A stretch of 64,000 nt of DNA from Deltaproteobacteria bacterium (GTDB taxonomy: Bacteria; Desulfobacterota; Binatia; UTPRO1). Both the position numbers and the translations under genes were made by a program. The stretch lies in assembly GCA_016200545.1 (NCBI GenBank), contig JACQEO010000026.1:38393-102392 (forward strand), read 5' to 3'. The notes under the pieces were generated by a model. It did not search any database. It was not told the DNA's origin and saw nothing but the letters and a program-made list of their open reading frames with translations. Within the stretch, counting starts at the first letter, position 1. The number at the start of each line of letters is the position of its first letter. Positions 44,302 to 52,187 of this stretch are shown piece after piece.

Positions 44302-44512
44302 GACCCCTCCCAGCAATTTGCGAATGGTCGCAACCGTATGTGGGAGCGTTCCGCGCGTCAAGGAATACCGCCCGCGCCGCAGCGAACAGCCATGACCGTC
44401 GACAAGCACGTGCATCGCATGGTATGAGTGTGCGCGTAGTGTCCCGCCGCGGTGCCGGTTCAATGCATGGTTTCAACAGTCGGTGCGCGCGAACGACACG
44501 GAAAGGAGCCTC

Positions 44513-44731
44513 GTGGCACGAGATGATCTGATCCAAATCCAAGGGCGAGTGGTCGAGGCCCTCGCCGGTGGGCATTTCCGAGTGCAAGGAGATCAAGGGC
44601 ATTCGTTTCTCGCTCGTATCAGTGGACGGCTCCGCCGGTTCCACATCAAAGTCGTTCCCGGCGATCGGGTGACGGTCGCCGTCTCACCGTACGACCTGTC
44701 GCACGGGTTCATCGTCTACCGCGGCAGCTGA
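44513..44731 (+). CDS. infA: Translation initiation factor IF-1
   Basis: A 72-residue OB-fold protein, the exact usual length. It starts at GTG 44513, with AAAGGAG six bases upstream. DDLIQIQGRVVEALAGGHFRV, HSFLARISGRLRRF, VVPGDRVTVAVSPYDL and the final FIVYRGS match IF-1. Its sequence is more diverged than a ribosomal-operon infA, and it stands apart from secY/rpmJ, so it may be a second IF-1 copy; multiple infA genes are known in Gram-negatives. IF-1 assists IF-2 and IF-3 at the ribosomal A site. Confidence 0.88.
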   Translation: MARDDLIQIQGRVVEALAGGHFRVQGDQGHSFLARISGRLRRFHIKVVPGDRVTVAVSPYDLSHGFIVYRGS

Positions 44732-44809
44732 ACCTCGCGGGGTGCTTGCCGCCGCCTCGATCCCCCACGTTCCGGCGCTCCCGCCAAGATCACGGAAGCG
44801 GGTACGATC

Positions 44810-45307
44810 ATGGATGCCATCGAGATCATCAAGCGCCGGTTGAAGGAAGACCGCGTCCCGGACGCGCCCGATCCCGACGACATCAGTGAGAAGAAGAAGC
44901 GTCCGCGTGAAGTTGCGTTCATGGACGTGAACCTCTGCTTCCCGTGCGGCAAATGTCCCGAGTTCTGCCCGGTGCAATGCATCGAGTATTTGGCGCCGGG
45001 CTCGGTGCCGAATCGCGGCGTGCAGCCGGTGCAAGACCGCTTTCACGAATGCATCGGGTGCTACATTTGCGTCGAGGTGTGCGCCCTCCTTACCGACTAC
45101 GATGCGGTGCGGATGTACGACGTGAAGCTCGTCGAGGACGCGCTCGGCGTGAAAATCGGGGACAAGAAACCGGAGGAGTACCTGCCGGCGCGTCCGTACG
45201 AGGAGTACTTCTCCGAGGGTGGTTTATACCGCGAACTCGGGAAGGGATCGCGTATTCGCGAGAAGATGACCGTCGAGGAGCGCGCGGTTCTGAACGCCGC
45301 GCGCTGA
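44810..45307 (+). CDS. Ferredoxin-like protein, two [4Fe-4S] motifs
   Basis: A 165-residue iron-sulfur protein. Cluster motifs are CFPCGKCPEFCPVQC (C-x2-C-x2-C-x3-C plus an extra Cys) and CIGCYICVEVC (C-x2-C-x2-C-x3-C). It has a charged N-terminal lead of about 42 residues and a C-terminal tail of about 70 (GDKKPEEYLPARPYEEYF), so it is much longer than a plain 2[4Fe-4S] ferredoxin. No signal peptide is seen. It lies 78 bases after infA. Partner enzymes are not evident. Confidence 0.85.
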   Translation: MDAIEIIKRRLKEDRVPDAPDPDDISEKKKRPREVAFMDVNLCFPCGKCPEFCPVQCIEYLAPGSVPNRGVQPVQDRFHECIGCYICVEVCALLTDYDAVRMYDVKLVEDALGVKIGDKKPEEYLPARPYEEYFSEGGLYRELGKGSRIREKMTVEERAVLNAAR

Positions 45308-45327
45308 TCCCGAACGCGCGCTGGCAG

Positions 45328-45600
45328 CTAACGTTCCTGGGCGCTACCGGTCTCGTGATCCTGAACCATCCGACGTAACTTCTCGAACGCACGCCCGACG
45401 GTGACGGTGTAGCGCTGCTTCGTCCAACTTTCCTTCGTCCGCATCCGCAGCCAGCCGAGCTTCACGGCGTCGGGCTTGTTGCCCATCTCGCCCGTCGCCG
45501 CCTCGACGGCGGCCTGCTCGTCGCGGTCGAGGGCCTCGATGAATTCGCGCCTCACACCCCCGAGAATCTCTTTGCGCAGGTCGATTTTCAGGTCCGCCAT
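45328..45600 (-). CDS. Hypothetical protein, 90 residues
   Basis: I do not recognise this protein. It is soluble, helical and charged: ADLKIDLRKEILGGVRREF, EALDRDEQAAVEAATG and KESWTKQRYTVTVGRAFEKL. Codon positions look normal for the window (GC-rich third positions), which supports a real gene. It is convergent with the ferredoxin gene and lies 45 bases downstream of another unknown minus-strand gene, with which it may be co-transcribed. Confidence 0.55.
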   Translation of the reverse strand: MADLKIDLRKEILGGVRREFIEALDRDEQAAVEAATGEMGNKPDAVKLGWLRMRTKESWTKQRYTVTVGRAFEKLRRMVQDHETGSAQER

Positions 45601-45645
45601 CTGGACACGCTCGTTTGCGGGGCTGAGTGCGCGGCGCGTCCCGAC

Positions 45646-45966
45646 TCAGAGCCGGCTGTGCGATTCCAACTCGACGCTCTCGATCGGGAGGATCCACGGG
45701 CTGAGCGTTTGCTTGAGCCGGCGTCGTACCGCGGAGACCGACCAATCCATCTGTCGGCACACCGACGGGAAGCTGAGCACATGCGTTTCCGGATCGCTGA
45801 AGAAGTACCGAAGGGCGGTATCGCGTTGGCGGACGTCGGCACTGCGCAGATCGTCGAACGCGGTGCTCACGACGGCGATCATGAGATGCTCGATGCCGCT
45901 CATCTTCTGCAACGGCCGACGCACCTCGGGGGCGGGGGGAAACGGGGGGATGGAGCTACGACCCAT
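45646..45966 (-). CDS. Hypothetical protein, 106 residues, possible helix-turn-helix
   Basis: Unrecognised. ATG 45966 is preceded by GAGGAGG at nine bases. After a Pro-rich start it reads SGIEHLMIAVVSTAFDDLRS, TALRYFFSDPETHVLSFPSV and CRQMDWSVSAVRRRLKQTLS. The last stretch looks like a helix-turn-helix, so DNA binding is possible. It is divergent from the RRM-protein gene and shares the intergenic region that carries the GTCAAACA inverted repeat. Confidence 0.55.
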   Translation of the reverse strand: MGRSSIPPFPPAPEVRRPLQKMSGIEHLMIAVVSTAFDDLRSADVRQRDTALRYFFSDPETHVLSFPSVCRQMDWSVSAVRRRLKQTLSPWILPIESVELESHSRL

Positions 45967-46086
45967 GACGTCCTGCCTCCTCAACGAACCGCGACCGCAT
46001 CCTGCATCGCGCGATCTCGACGCACGTCTCGTCGAGGCGCGGTCGTACTGTGACCGGCGCGTACTATGCGCTTCGCGAAGTCCGTA

Positions 46087-46112
46087 GTCAAACATCATGT
46101 TTTTTGTTTGAC
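46087..46112. promoter_or_regulatory. Inverted repeat overlapping the RRM-gene -35 box
   Basis: GTCAAACA (46087-46094) and TGTTTGAC (46105-46112) are perfect inverted repeats, eight bases each, separated by ten AT-rich bases. The right arm covers the first five bases of the -35 box TTGACA. This is a classic operator layout for a dimeric repressor. It sits between two divergent genes and could control both. Confidence 0.55.
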
Positions 46113-46137
46113 AATCAGACGAACCGCATCCTATGTG
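46108..46137 (+). promoter_or_regulatory. Promoter of the RRM-protein gene
   Basis: TTGACA at 46108-46113 is a perfect -35 box. TATGTG (46132-46137) follows after 18 bases as -10. Transcription would begin near 46144, leaving a leader of about 70 bases before ATG 46217, as expected for a cold-shock-style RNA-binding protein gene. GGAGGAA is the ribosome-binding site. Confidence 0.6.
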
Positions 46138-46216
46138 GGGCCGACGTCATCTACCCAACGGGTCGATCGCAGTGTAACCGCGGACGGCCTGGTGGGTTTT
46201 TCGTGCCGGAGGAACG

Positions 46217-46537
46217 ATGGGTACCAAGTTGTACGTGGGGAATTTGCCATTCGGAGTGACCTCGCAGGAGCTCGGGGAGCTGTTTTCCCAAGCGGGCGAG
46301 GTAGTGTCGTCCAACATCATTACGGACCGATTCTCCGGCCAGTCGCGCGGCTTCGGATTCGTCGAGATGGTGAGCGACGAGGTTGCGCAAAAGGCGATCA
46401 ACCAGTTCAACGACTTCCAGATGAAGGGCCGCGGTCTCAAAGTGAACGAGGCGAAGCCCCGCGACAATCGTGCCGGTGGTGGCGGGGGTGGTGGCGGTGA
46501 TCGCGGTGATCGCGGCGGTGGCGGCCGACGCTGGTAG
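46217..46537 (+). CDS. RRM-domain RNA-binding protein with Gly/Arg-rich tail
   Basis: A 106-residue protein with one RNA recognition motif. RNP2 is KLYVGNL near residues 4-10 and RNP1 is RGFGFVEM near residue 44. The C-terminal 20 residues are Gly, Arg and Asp (RGDRGGGGRRW). This design matches bacterial and cyanobacterial Rbp proteins, which are often cold-induced and act as RNA chaperones. It has its own promoter with an inverted-repeat operator, and a hairpin after it. Confidence 0.93.
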   Translation: MGTKLYVGNLPFGVTSQELGELFSQAGEVVSSNIITDRFSGQSRGFGFVEMVSDEVAQKAINQFNDFQMKGRGLKVNEAKPRDNRAGGGGGGGGDRGDRGGGGRRW

Positions 46538-46571
46538 CGCGACTCACCTCACCCCGCGCACGCTGACCTCT

Positions 46572-46595
46572 GGATCCCGCCGCATTCCGGGATCC
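46572..46595 (+). terminator. Hairpin after the RRM-protein gene
   Basis: GGATCCCG (46572-46579) pairs with CGGGATCC (46588-46595) across an eight-base loop, 34 bases after the stop. No T tract follows. It is likely a processing or termination hairpin. Confidence 0.45.
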
Positions 46596-46631
46596 GCCGG
46601 CGACCCACTCGCCGACGCATGTGGTTCAACC

Positions 46632-46650
46632 TGACGCACATATTGCGTCA
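46632..46650. promoter_or_regulatory. 19-base palindrome, likely operator
   Basis: TGACGCA (46632-46638), the spacer CATAT and TGCGTCA (46644-46650) form a perfect palindrome in the gap between the RRM gene and the next plus-strand gene. A further half-site TTGACGCA lies at about 46716. The spacing of arms suits a dimeric helix-turn-helix protein. No known consensus is claimed. Confidence 0.5.
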
Positions 46651-46775
46651 ATATGGAACACCGATGCGCCGACGACGGCGACCGCGCTCGTCGCCTGCGA
46701 CACGCGGAGCACGCTTGACGCAGGCGAGGGCGCGTTCTACAGACGCCGCTTGCACCGTTTGCGGAGGAGGGACGC

Positions 46776-47144
46776 ATGCCGGGCTGGTTTCAACGTCCTA
46801 AGCTCGAGGCGAGCTTCACGGCCACGCATGCGATCAGTGACGAGTTCGCGCGCACGATCGAAGTCGTAGGCGACCTCGCGCTGCGCAACGATGGCAGCGA
46901 CGCCGAGCTTGGCGACGTCGAGATGATGGTCATCGCCGGTTTTCGACGCATTCCCCTCGAAGTGCCGACTGAATGGCGGACGCTCCGGCTCGAGAACGGC
47001 GCGGCCAGGACGGGGTCGGTGCGCTGGTTGCTGACACTCGATGCACCGCTTCGGGCGGAGGGCGGTGAGCTCTACGTGAGCATGCGTGACCAGAAGCGGA
47101 AGAAGTGGGAGTGGCGGCTGCCATTCGTGTTCGAGCGTCGCTAG
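46776..47144 (+). CDS. Hypothetical protein, 122 residues, arrestin-like beta fold possible
   Basis: The sequence is beta-rich: LEASFTATHAISDEFARTIE, VEMMVIAGFRRIPLEV, SVRWLLTLDAPLRAEGG and WEWRLPFVF. This reads like the sandwich fold of Spo0M/arrestin-type proteins, which is a guess from pattern only. It has no signal peptide. GGAGGG lies just before ATG 46776. It is downstream of the 19-base palindrome and ends at a hairpin; its expression may depend on that palindrome. Confidence 0.6.
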   Translation: MPGWFQRPKLEASFTATHAISDEFARTIEVVGDLALRNDGSDAELGDVEMMVIAGFRRIPLEVPTEWRTLRLENGAARTGSVRWLLTLDAPLRAEGGELYVSMRDQKRKKWEWRLPFVFERR

Positions 47145-47164
47145 GCGGCACGAAGGTGCCGCCT
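47143..47164. terminator. Hairpin between convergent genes
   Basis: AGGCGGCAC (47143-47151) pairs perfectly with GTGCCGCCT (47156-47164) around a GAAG loop, overlapping the stop codon of the upstream gene. It lies between convergent genes and may stop transcription from both sides. No clear T tract is present. Confidence 0.5.
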
Positions 47165-47241
47165 CCGTCGGCGTTTCCAGTCGACATGGCCGCGCATGCC
47201 TCCACAAATTGGCGCGCCTGAAAACGCCGGGTTGCCGCGAT

Positions 47242-47946
47242 TCACATGCGCGACGCGATCAGCGGCAGTATGAGGAGCAGTTGGATCGCGTCGAATGTGC
47301 CGTGGGCGACGGCGCATACCGCGAGGTCCTGCGTGCGATGGAACGCGCGGCCGAGTACCCAGCCGATCACCAGGACCCCGCCGCCCATGATCGGCGATCC
47401 GTAGTTTACGTGGCTGAGCGCGAAGGCGAGCGTAGCGATCGCAAGGCCGACGCGCGACTGGAGAAAGCCTCGGAAGAACGCCTCCTCGACGACCATGGCG
47501 ACGCCGATCAACGACAGCCGCAACGGGAGGGGACGCCGCGCCAGCCAGACCATCAGCTCCACGAACCCCGCGTGCGGCGCCGTGCCCGCCGTGCGCGCGA
47601 CGATGCCGAGTACGATCATCGCCGTCATCGTGACCAGCCAACCAAAGACGCCGACACCGATGCCCTCGGCGACGCGCGCCGCCCAATGTCCTCGCGGCAG
47701 GTACAGGAATGATCGCAGGGGGGGACGGCCTCGAAGGAAGAACCACAGCAGCAGAAACGCCGCGAGCACGCCCTGTCCCTCGAAGAGCTTGAGGGTATCG
47801 ATCGTCTCGACGGTGAGCGGTTCGCCCCGCCAGAACGTTGCGATCGGGAGCGCCACGATGAGTAGCAGCACGGCGCCGAGCAGGCCGTACGCGCAAACGG
47901 CGCGCCACGGCGTCGGGAACTCGCCGGCGGTCGATCGGACGGTCAC
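47242..47946 (-). CDS. CPBP family intramembrane metalloprotease
   Basis: A 234-residue integral membrane protein with about six to seven hydrophobic segments. The CPBP (CAAX protease and bacteriocin-processing) motifs are EEAFFRGFLQ (the EExxxR motif), FALSHVNYG and AHGTFDAI. Family members are Glu-type intramembrane proteases that modify prenylated or bacteriocin-like peptides; their bacterial targets are usually unknown. It starts with GTG at 47946. It lies opposite the gene at 46776 and diverges from the small gene at 48042. Confidence 0.9.
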   Translation of the reverse strand: MTVRSTAGEFPTPWRAVCAYGLLGAVLLLIVALPIATFWRGEPLTVETIDTLKLFEGQGVLAAFLLLWFFLRGRPPLRSFLYLPRGHWAARVAEGIGVGVFGWLVTMTAMIVLGIVARTAGTAPHAGFVELMVWLARRPLPLRLSLIGVAMVVEEAFFRGFLQSRVGLAIATLAFALSHVNYGSPIMGGGVLVIGWVLGRAFHRTQDLAVCAVAHGTFDAIQLLLILPLIASRM

Positions 47947-48041
47947 GCGCCGCCGGCTTGCTGCTCCGCGCCGGCGATGCGAAGATTCGTGCCGATCCGC
48001 GGGTTGCTCGAGCCCACGGGGTCCATCATGCGGAGGATGGA

Positions 48042-48209
48042 ATGCTGAAGATCGGTGACGTGGTGGTAACGATGTCGCATCCCGGTCCGTTCACGATCGT
48101 CGACATCAAAGGCGATGCGCTCACCATCGTGACGGCGCAGGGACTGCAAAAAGTGGTGCGATCGGCCAACGTGCGGGCGCTCGAAAAAGCGAAGCCGGCG
48201 CCGTCCTGA
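48042..48209 (+). CDS. Small conserved-looking protein, 55 residues
   Basis: A small soluble product: MLKIGDVVVTMSHPGPFTIV, DIKGDALTIVTAQGLQKVVR. The repeating short beta strands and the HPGPFTIV turn suggest an SH3/KOW-like barrel. GGAGG is placed eight bases before ATG 48042, and the codon use is normal, so I take it as real. No family is recognised. It lies 95 bases after the divergent CPBP gene start and converges with HU. Confidence 0.55.
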   Translation: MLKIGDVVVTMSHPGPFTIVDIKGDALTIVTAQGLQKVVRSANVRALEKAKPAPS

Positions 48210-48291
48210 CGGCGCGCTGAACGCACCGTGGCGACGCCGGCCCGCGTTGCCGCGGACCGTCTGTCGGCCGGCGGGCCGTGTCGGCGGCGGA

Positions 48292-48576
48292 TTACTTCTT
48301 TGCGCCGAGCACCGACTGCTTGAAGCTTTTCGCGACCGTGAAGCCCACCTTCTTGCGCGCGGGGATCTTGATCGCTTCGCCGGTCTGGGGATTGCGACCC
48401 ATGCGCGCCTTCATCGAGCGCAGCCGCCATCCGCCGAGATCCGGAATCTTCACCGTGTCGCCCTTCTTCACCGCCTTGCGCACGGTGTCGACGAGCGCTC
48501 CGATCACCGCCTCCGCCTGTTTGCGGGAGGTGCCGGAGTCCTCCGCCAACTTCCCAACCAACTGTGTCTTCGTCAT
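48292..48576 (-). CDS. HU family DNA-binding protein
   Basis: A 94-residue nucleoid protein. It begins TKTQLVGKLAEDSGTSRKQA, has GDTVKIPDLGGWRLRSMKAR in place of the usual GFGTF core, and the arm GRNPQTGEAIKIPARKKVGF. HU binds and bends DNA without sequence preference. The GGWR variant in the core is typical of the diverged HU branch found in Deltaproteobacteria. ATG 48576 is preceded by AGGGGAG. It differs from ihfB at 21297. Confidence 0.92.
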   Translation of the reverse strand: MTKTQLVGKLAEDSGTSRKQAEAVIGALVDTVRKAVKKGDTVKIPDLGGWRLRSMKARMGRNPQTGEAIKIPARKKVGFTVAKSFKQSVLGAKK

Positions 48577-48714
48577 GTGCACTCCCCTTGTGGTTTAGTG
48601 AAAACGACGCGCACCCTAAGGCAGTCATCGGCAAGCTGTCAAGCAGAGAGACGGCTCGGGAAGCCACGAACTACGCGCTCGAGCGCGTTGCGCCGTGTGC
48701 GACGAACGCGCCGC

Positions 48715-49647
48715 TCAGGCGTTGGCGGCAAGTGTCGTCCGCGGTGACCGTGCTCCGCGTACGCCGGCGAGGAACGTGAGCAGCAGCCGGTTGAACCGCG
48801 ACGCCCGTTCGAGGTTGGGGCTGTGCGCGCAATCGTCGAACACGACGAGCTCGGCGTCGGCGATGCCAGCGGCAAGCCGCTCGCCGAGCGCGAGCGGCGT
48901 AATCACGTCGGCGCGACCCCAGACGATGAGGGTTGGCGCGACGATGTTCGTGAGCCGCTCGTCGAGGAACTCGGCGCCGTATGCGAGCTGGCGGAGGACC
49001 TCCGTGCGGGTGGTCAGTTCGCGCCGACAAGTGCGAAGCACGTCGCGGAGGACGAAACGTGGTAGCCGCGGCGGCTGGCGGAAATTGGCTGCCATCAGAT
49101 CGCGGACGTCGTCGGCCGTCTCCGGTAGCAGCACCCGCTGCAGCGAGAGATCGGGATCGAACCGTAGCCCGGCGGCATCGACGACGACCAGGCGCGCGAC
49201 GAGATCGGGGTGCGTCGCTGCAAACGCGAGAGTGATCCAGCCGCCCATCGAGTGGCCGACCAAACGCACGGGCTCGCAGCCGAGGTGGGTGATCAAGTCG
49301 TGCAGGCAGGCGACCTGAAACGCGATCGTGCGCTCGTCGGCGACCCGCTCCGAGGCACCGAAACCGGGGAGGTCGGGAGCGACTACGGTGAAATGACGGC
49401 GGACTGCGGGTAATTGCGCGTGCCAGTTGACGCTCGCCTCGGTGCCGAAGCCGTGGACGAAGACGACCGGGTCGCCGTGACCGCCGCTCCAAACACGGAC
49501 CTGCGCGCGCGGCAGCCGGACGCGTTGCGAACGCAAGCCGGCGAGGCAAAGGCGCGCTCCGACCGCGTGCCGAAAGAGCTCGGTCGGTCGCAGATAGCCG
49601 TAGCCGGCGAGACCGGCGGCACCGGCGAGCAAAAGCGACGGGTCCAT
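48715..49647 (-). CDS. Alpha/beta hydrolase
   Basis: A 310-residue esterase/hydrolase-type protein. The oxyanion motif is VFVHGFGTEASVNW. The nucleophile Ser lies in VGHSMGGWI, the acid is probably the Asp in WGRADVITP, and the His is in DDCAHSPNLE. The first 20 residues are hydrophobic (LLLAGAAGLAGYGYL) and could anchor it to the membrane. ATG 49647 was chosen because the long upstream open frame is antisense to the small Cys protein and lacks similarity. Substrate unknown; lipase, esterase and C-C hydrolase are possible. Confidence 0.88.
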   Translation of the reverse strand: MDPSLLLAGAAGLAGYGYLRPTELFRHAVGARLCLAGLRSQRVRLPRAQVRVWSGGHGDPVVFVHGFGTEASVNWHAQLPAVRRHFTVVAPDLPGFGASERVADERTIAFQVACLHDLITHLGCEPVRLVGHSMGGWITLAFAATHPDLVARLVVVDAAGLRFDPDLSLQRVLLPETADDVRDLMAANFRQPPRLPRFVLRDVLRTCRRELTTRTEVLRQLAYGAEFLDERLTNIVAPTLIVWGRADVITPLALGERLAAGIADAELVVFDDCAHSPNLERASRFNRLLLTFLAGVRGARSPRTTLAANA

Positions 49648-49755
49648 CGAACCGAAGTGTGGCGCGGCGAGGCGCGGCGCGCAAGTCGGTATTCGCAGCG
49701 GCGGCGCGCCGGTGGTGACGTTGACGCCCTCGCGTGCCGCCGGTAGAGGACGCGG

Positions 49756-49974
49756 ATGGCGAACATCCTGTGTCCGTGGTGCGGTTGTCCGATCGCGGTC
49801 GATCGCGGCATCCGGCGCCACGGCGTCGTGTACTGCTGCCGCGGATGCGCCACGTGGATCGCGTGCGAGCTTCCGGGGTGTGCGCGCACGGCGCGGCATG
49901 CGGCGCATCCACCCGACGTGAGCTTGCCCGAGACGCGCGATCGTCCGGCGGCGCAGCGCGAGGCGCGGCAGTGA
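49756..49974 (+). CDS. Small Cys-rich metal-binding-like protein, 72 residues
   Basis: The first 40 residues carry seven Cys: CPWCGCPI, then YCCRGCATW and CELPGC. The CPxCGC...YCCxGC pattern resembles bacterial metallothionein-like or TRASH-type metal sites, judged by eye. The C-terminal half is Arg/Pro-rich and looks disordered. Start ATG 49756 is likely because the Cys motif begins five residues in. It lies in front of the nuo cluster and is divergent from the alpha/beta hydrolase. Confidence 0.6.
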   Translation: MANILCPWCGCPIAVDRGIRRHGVVYCCRGCATWIACELPGCARTARHAAHPPDVSLPETRDRPAAQREARQ

Positions 49975-50031
49975 CGCCGGCGTACGCGATGGGCTTTGCG
50001 TGCGCTGCCTATCCGCTATAAGGGTGACCAC

Positions 50032-50601
50032 ATGACGCGCGAGCAGTTCCTCGTCGCCGGACGCCTTCCCGAGGAGGACGAGACATCGGCGGTCGCGCGC
50101 GCGCTCGGCGACAACTTCGCGGCGACGCGCCTCTCGGACGCGATCGCCTGGGCGCGCAAGTACTCTTTCTTCAGCTACCCGTTCGTGACCGCGTGCTGCG
50201 GCATGGAGTTCATGGCGGTATCTGGTGCACGCTTCGACCTCGATCGCTTCGGCTTGTCATTACCCCGTTTCACTCCCCGCCAGGCCGACCTCTTGATGGT
50301 CGTCGGCACGATCACCCATCGCCAAGCGCCGATCCTGCTGCGCATCTACCGGCAGATGGCGGAGCCGAAATGGGTGATGTCCTTCGGCGCGTGTACGAGT
50401 TCGGGCGGTCCGTACAATAACTACGCCGTCGTGCAGGGTATCGACACGATCATTCCGGTCGACATCTACGTGCCGGGCTGTCCGCCGCATCCGCAAGCGG
50501 TCATCGACGGCCTCCTGAAGCTGCAAGAGCGCGTGCAACACGAACGACCCGGTGTCCCCTATCACGGCCGCCACGGGAGCGGTCGACCCCTGCAGACCTG
50601 A
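50032..50601 (+). CDS. nuoB: NADH-quinone oxidoreductase subunit B
   Basis: A 189-residue subunit that carries cluster N2, the last iron-sulfur centre before quinone. The ligand motifs are TACCGMEFM (paired Cys), GACTSSGGPY and VPGCPPHPQA. The N-terminal residues 1-30 are longer and acidic compared with the usual NuoB. It opens the cluster nuoB-G-I-C-D-E-F. The usual first gene nuoA is absent. GTG-rich text is upstream and the ATG at 50032 is nine bases after AAGGGTG. Confidence 0.95.
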   Translation: MTREQFLVAGRLPEEDETSAVARALGDNFAATRLSDAIAWARKYSFFSYPFVTACCGMEFMAVSGARFDLDRFGLSLPRFTPRQADLLMVVGTITHRQAPILLRIYRQMAEPKWVMSFGACTSSGGPYNNYAVVQGIDTIIPVDIYVPGCPPHPQAVIDGLLKLQERVQHERPGVPYHGRHGSGRPLQT

Positions 50602-50609
50602 ACGCGCCG

Positions 50610-52187
50610 ATGGCGAAGATCACCGTCGACGGAACCGTCGTCGAGGTGCCCGACGGCGGCATGCTGCTGCCGGCGCTCCTCGATCACGGCGTACAGATCC
50701 CGCACTACTGTTTCCATCCAAAGCTCTCGATCGACGGCAGCTGCCGCATGTGCCTCGTGAAGGTGGAGGGCATGCCGAAGCTCACCATCTCCTGCAACAC
50801 GCCGGTGCGCGACGGTATGGCCGTCGATACCCGCGGGTCGGAGGTCGCAAAGGCGCGCCAGGGCGTCCTCGAGCTGCTGCTCGTCAACCATCCGCTCGAT
50901 TGCCCGATCTGCGACCAGGCGGGCGAGTGCTATCTCCAGGACTACGCATTCGAGTACGGCACGCGTGAGGCGCGTACGCTGGAGCCGCGCCGCAAGCTAT
51001 TGAAGCGCATCGACATCGGCCCGCACGTCGTCCTCGATCAGGAGCGCTGCATCCTCTGCCGTCGCTGTGTGCGCTTCTGTCGCGAGATCACGGAGACGGC
51101 GGAGCTCGCGGTCTTCAACATGGGCGATCGCTCCGTCATCGATACGCTTCCCGGCGAGCCGCTCACCAATGACTACTCGATCTGCACCGCCGACATCTGT
51201 CCCGTGGGCGCGCTCCTCAGCAAGGACTTCCACCACAAGATGCGTGTGTGGTTCCTCGACGAGACGGAGAGCGTCTGTTCGAGCTGCGCCAACGGCTGCA
51301 ACATCAAGATCGGCACCGCACGGCGGCGGATCCAACGACTCCTTCCGCGTCGCAACGACGCCGTGAACGAGACCTGGATGTGTGACCACGGCCGCCTGCG
51401 CTACGCCTTCGTCAACGACGCACGCGTGCGCGTGCCGTCCATGGGGCGCGGGAGCACGGCGGTCGCGACAGCTTGGGACGATGCCCTCGACGAGGCGGCG
51501 CGACGCCTCGGTGTCCTGGCGCGCGCCGACGGCGGTAGCGCCCTCGCCGCGATCGTCTCTCCACACCTCACCAACGAGGAACTCTTCGTCTTCCGTCGCG
51601 TCGTCGCCGGCGGCTTGCGAACGGCGCAACGCGACGCCGCCATACCGCTCGGCCGCGCCGACGACTTTCTCATCAAGGCGGAGAAGGCGGCAAACGGCCA
51701 GGGTGCGCGCGATCTCGGCCTGGTCGCCGGAGCGGGCGACCTCGATCTCGCCGGCATTCGCGCCGCTATCGAGGCGGGCACGATCCGTGGACTCCTCGTC
51801 ACCGGTACCGACGTCTGGGAGCTCTGGGGTGAGCGCAGTGAGCTATTTGCGCGACTCGAGACGCTCGTCGTCGTCGCCACCAACGAGCACCCGCTGCTGG
51901 CGTTTGCCGACGTCGTACTTCCCGGGCTGACCTTCGCGGAGAAGGATGGCACGTTCACGAACCACGCGGGACGCGTGCAGCGCGTGCGCCGGGCGCTCGA
52001 TCCCGCCGAGCAGCCGAGCGACGGCAACATCTTTCTCGCCCTCGGCCGCCGACTCGGCATGGAAATTCCGCCCGGACCGTTCGAGCCCGCGGCGGTGTTC
52101 CGCGAGATCGCGCAGACAGTGCCGCGCTACCGCGACATCGCCTGGGACGCGATCGGAAGCGGCGGCGTTCCGACCGCAGAGGCGTAG
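50610..52187 (+). CDS. nuoG: NADH-quinone oxidoreductase subunit G
   Basis: A 525-residue, short NuoG. The [2Fe-2S] ligands are in YCFHPKLSIDGSCRMC and ISCN; the His/Cys [4Fe-4S] site is HPLDCPICDQAGEC; a further site is CILCRRCVRFC with CPVGAL. CSSCANGC with the later WMCDHGR gives the N7-type cluster. A truncated molybdopterin-oxidoreductase fold follows, ending about 250 residues earlier than E. coli NuoG. It relays electrons in the NADH arm. It lies nine bases after nuoB, an unusual place. Confidence 0.94.
   Translation: MAKITVDGTVVEVPDGGMLLPALLDHGVQIPHYCFHPKLSIDGSCRMCLVKVEGMPKLTISCNTPVRDGMAVDTRGSEVAKARQGVLELLLVNHPLDCPICDQAGECYLQDYAFEYGTREARTLEPRRKLLKRIDIGPHVVLDQERCILCRRCVRFCREITETAELAVFNMGDRSVIDTLPGEPLTNDYSICTADICPVGALLSKDFHHKMRVWFLDETESVCSSCANGCNIKIGTARRRIQRLLPRRNDAVNETWMCDHGRLRYAFVNDARVRVPSMGRGSTAVATAWDDALDEAARRLGVLARADGGSALAAIVSPHLTNEELFVFRRVVAGGLRTAQRDAAIPLGRADDFLIKAEKAANGQGARDLGLVAGAGDLDLAGIRAAIEAGTIRGLLVTGTDVWELWGERSELFARLETLVVVATNEHPLLAFADVVLPGLTFAEKDGTFTNHAGRVQRVRRALDPAEQPSDGNIFLALGRRLGMEIPPGPFEPAAVFREIAQTVPRYRDIAWDAIGSGGVPTAEA

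Noticed and set aside
46475..46535. GGT/GGC-rich tandem text that looks like a minisatellite.
   Set aside because: It is the Gly/Arg tail of the RRM protein and expected from its amino acids.
48715..50031. Long N-terminal extension of the alpha/beta hydrolase.
   Set aside because: The extra 128 residues lie antisense to the Cys-rich gene at 49756 and are Arg/Pro-rich.
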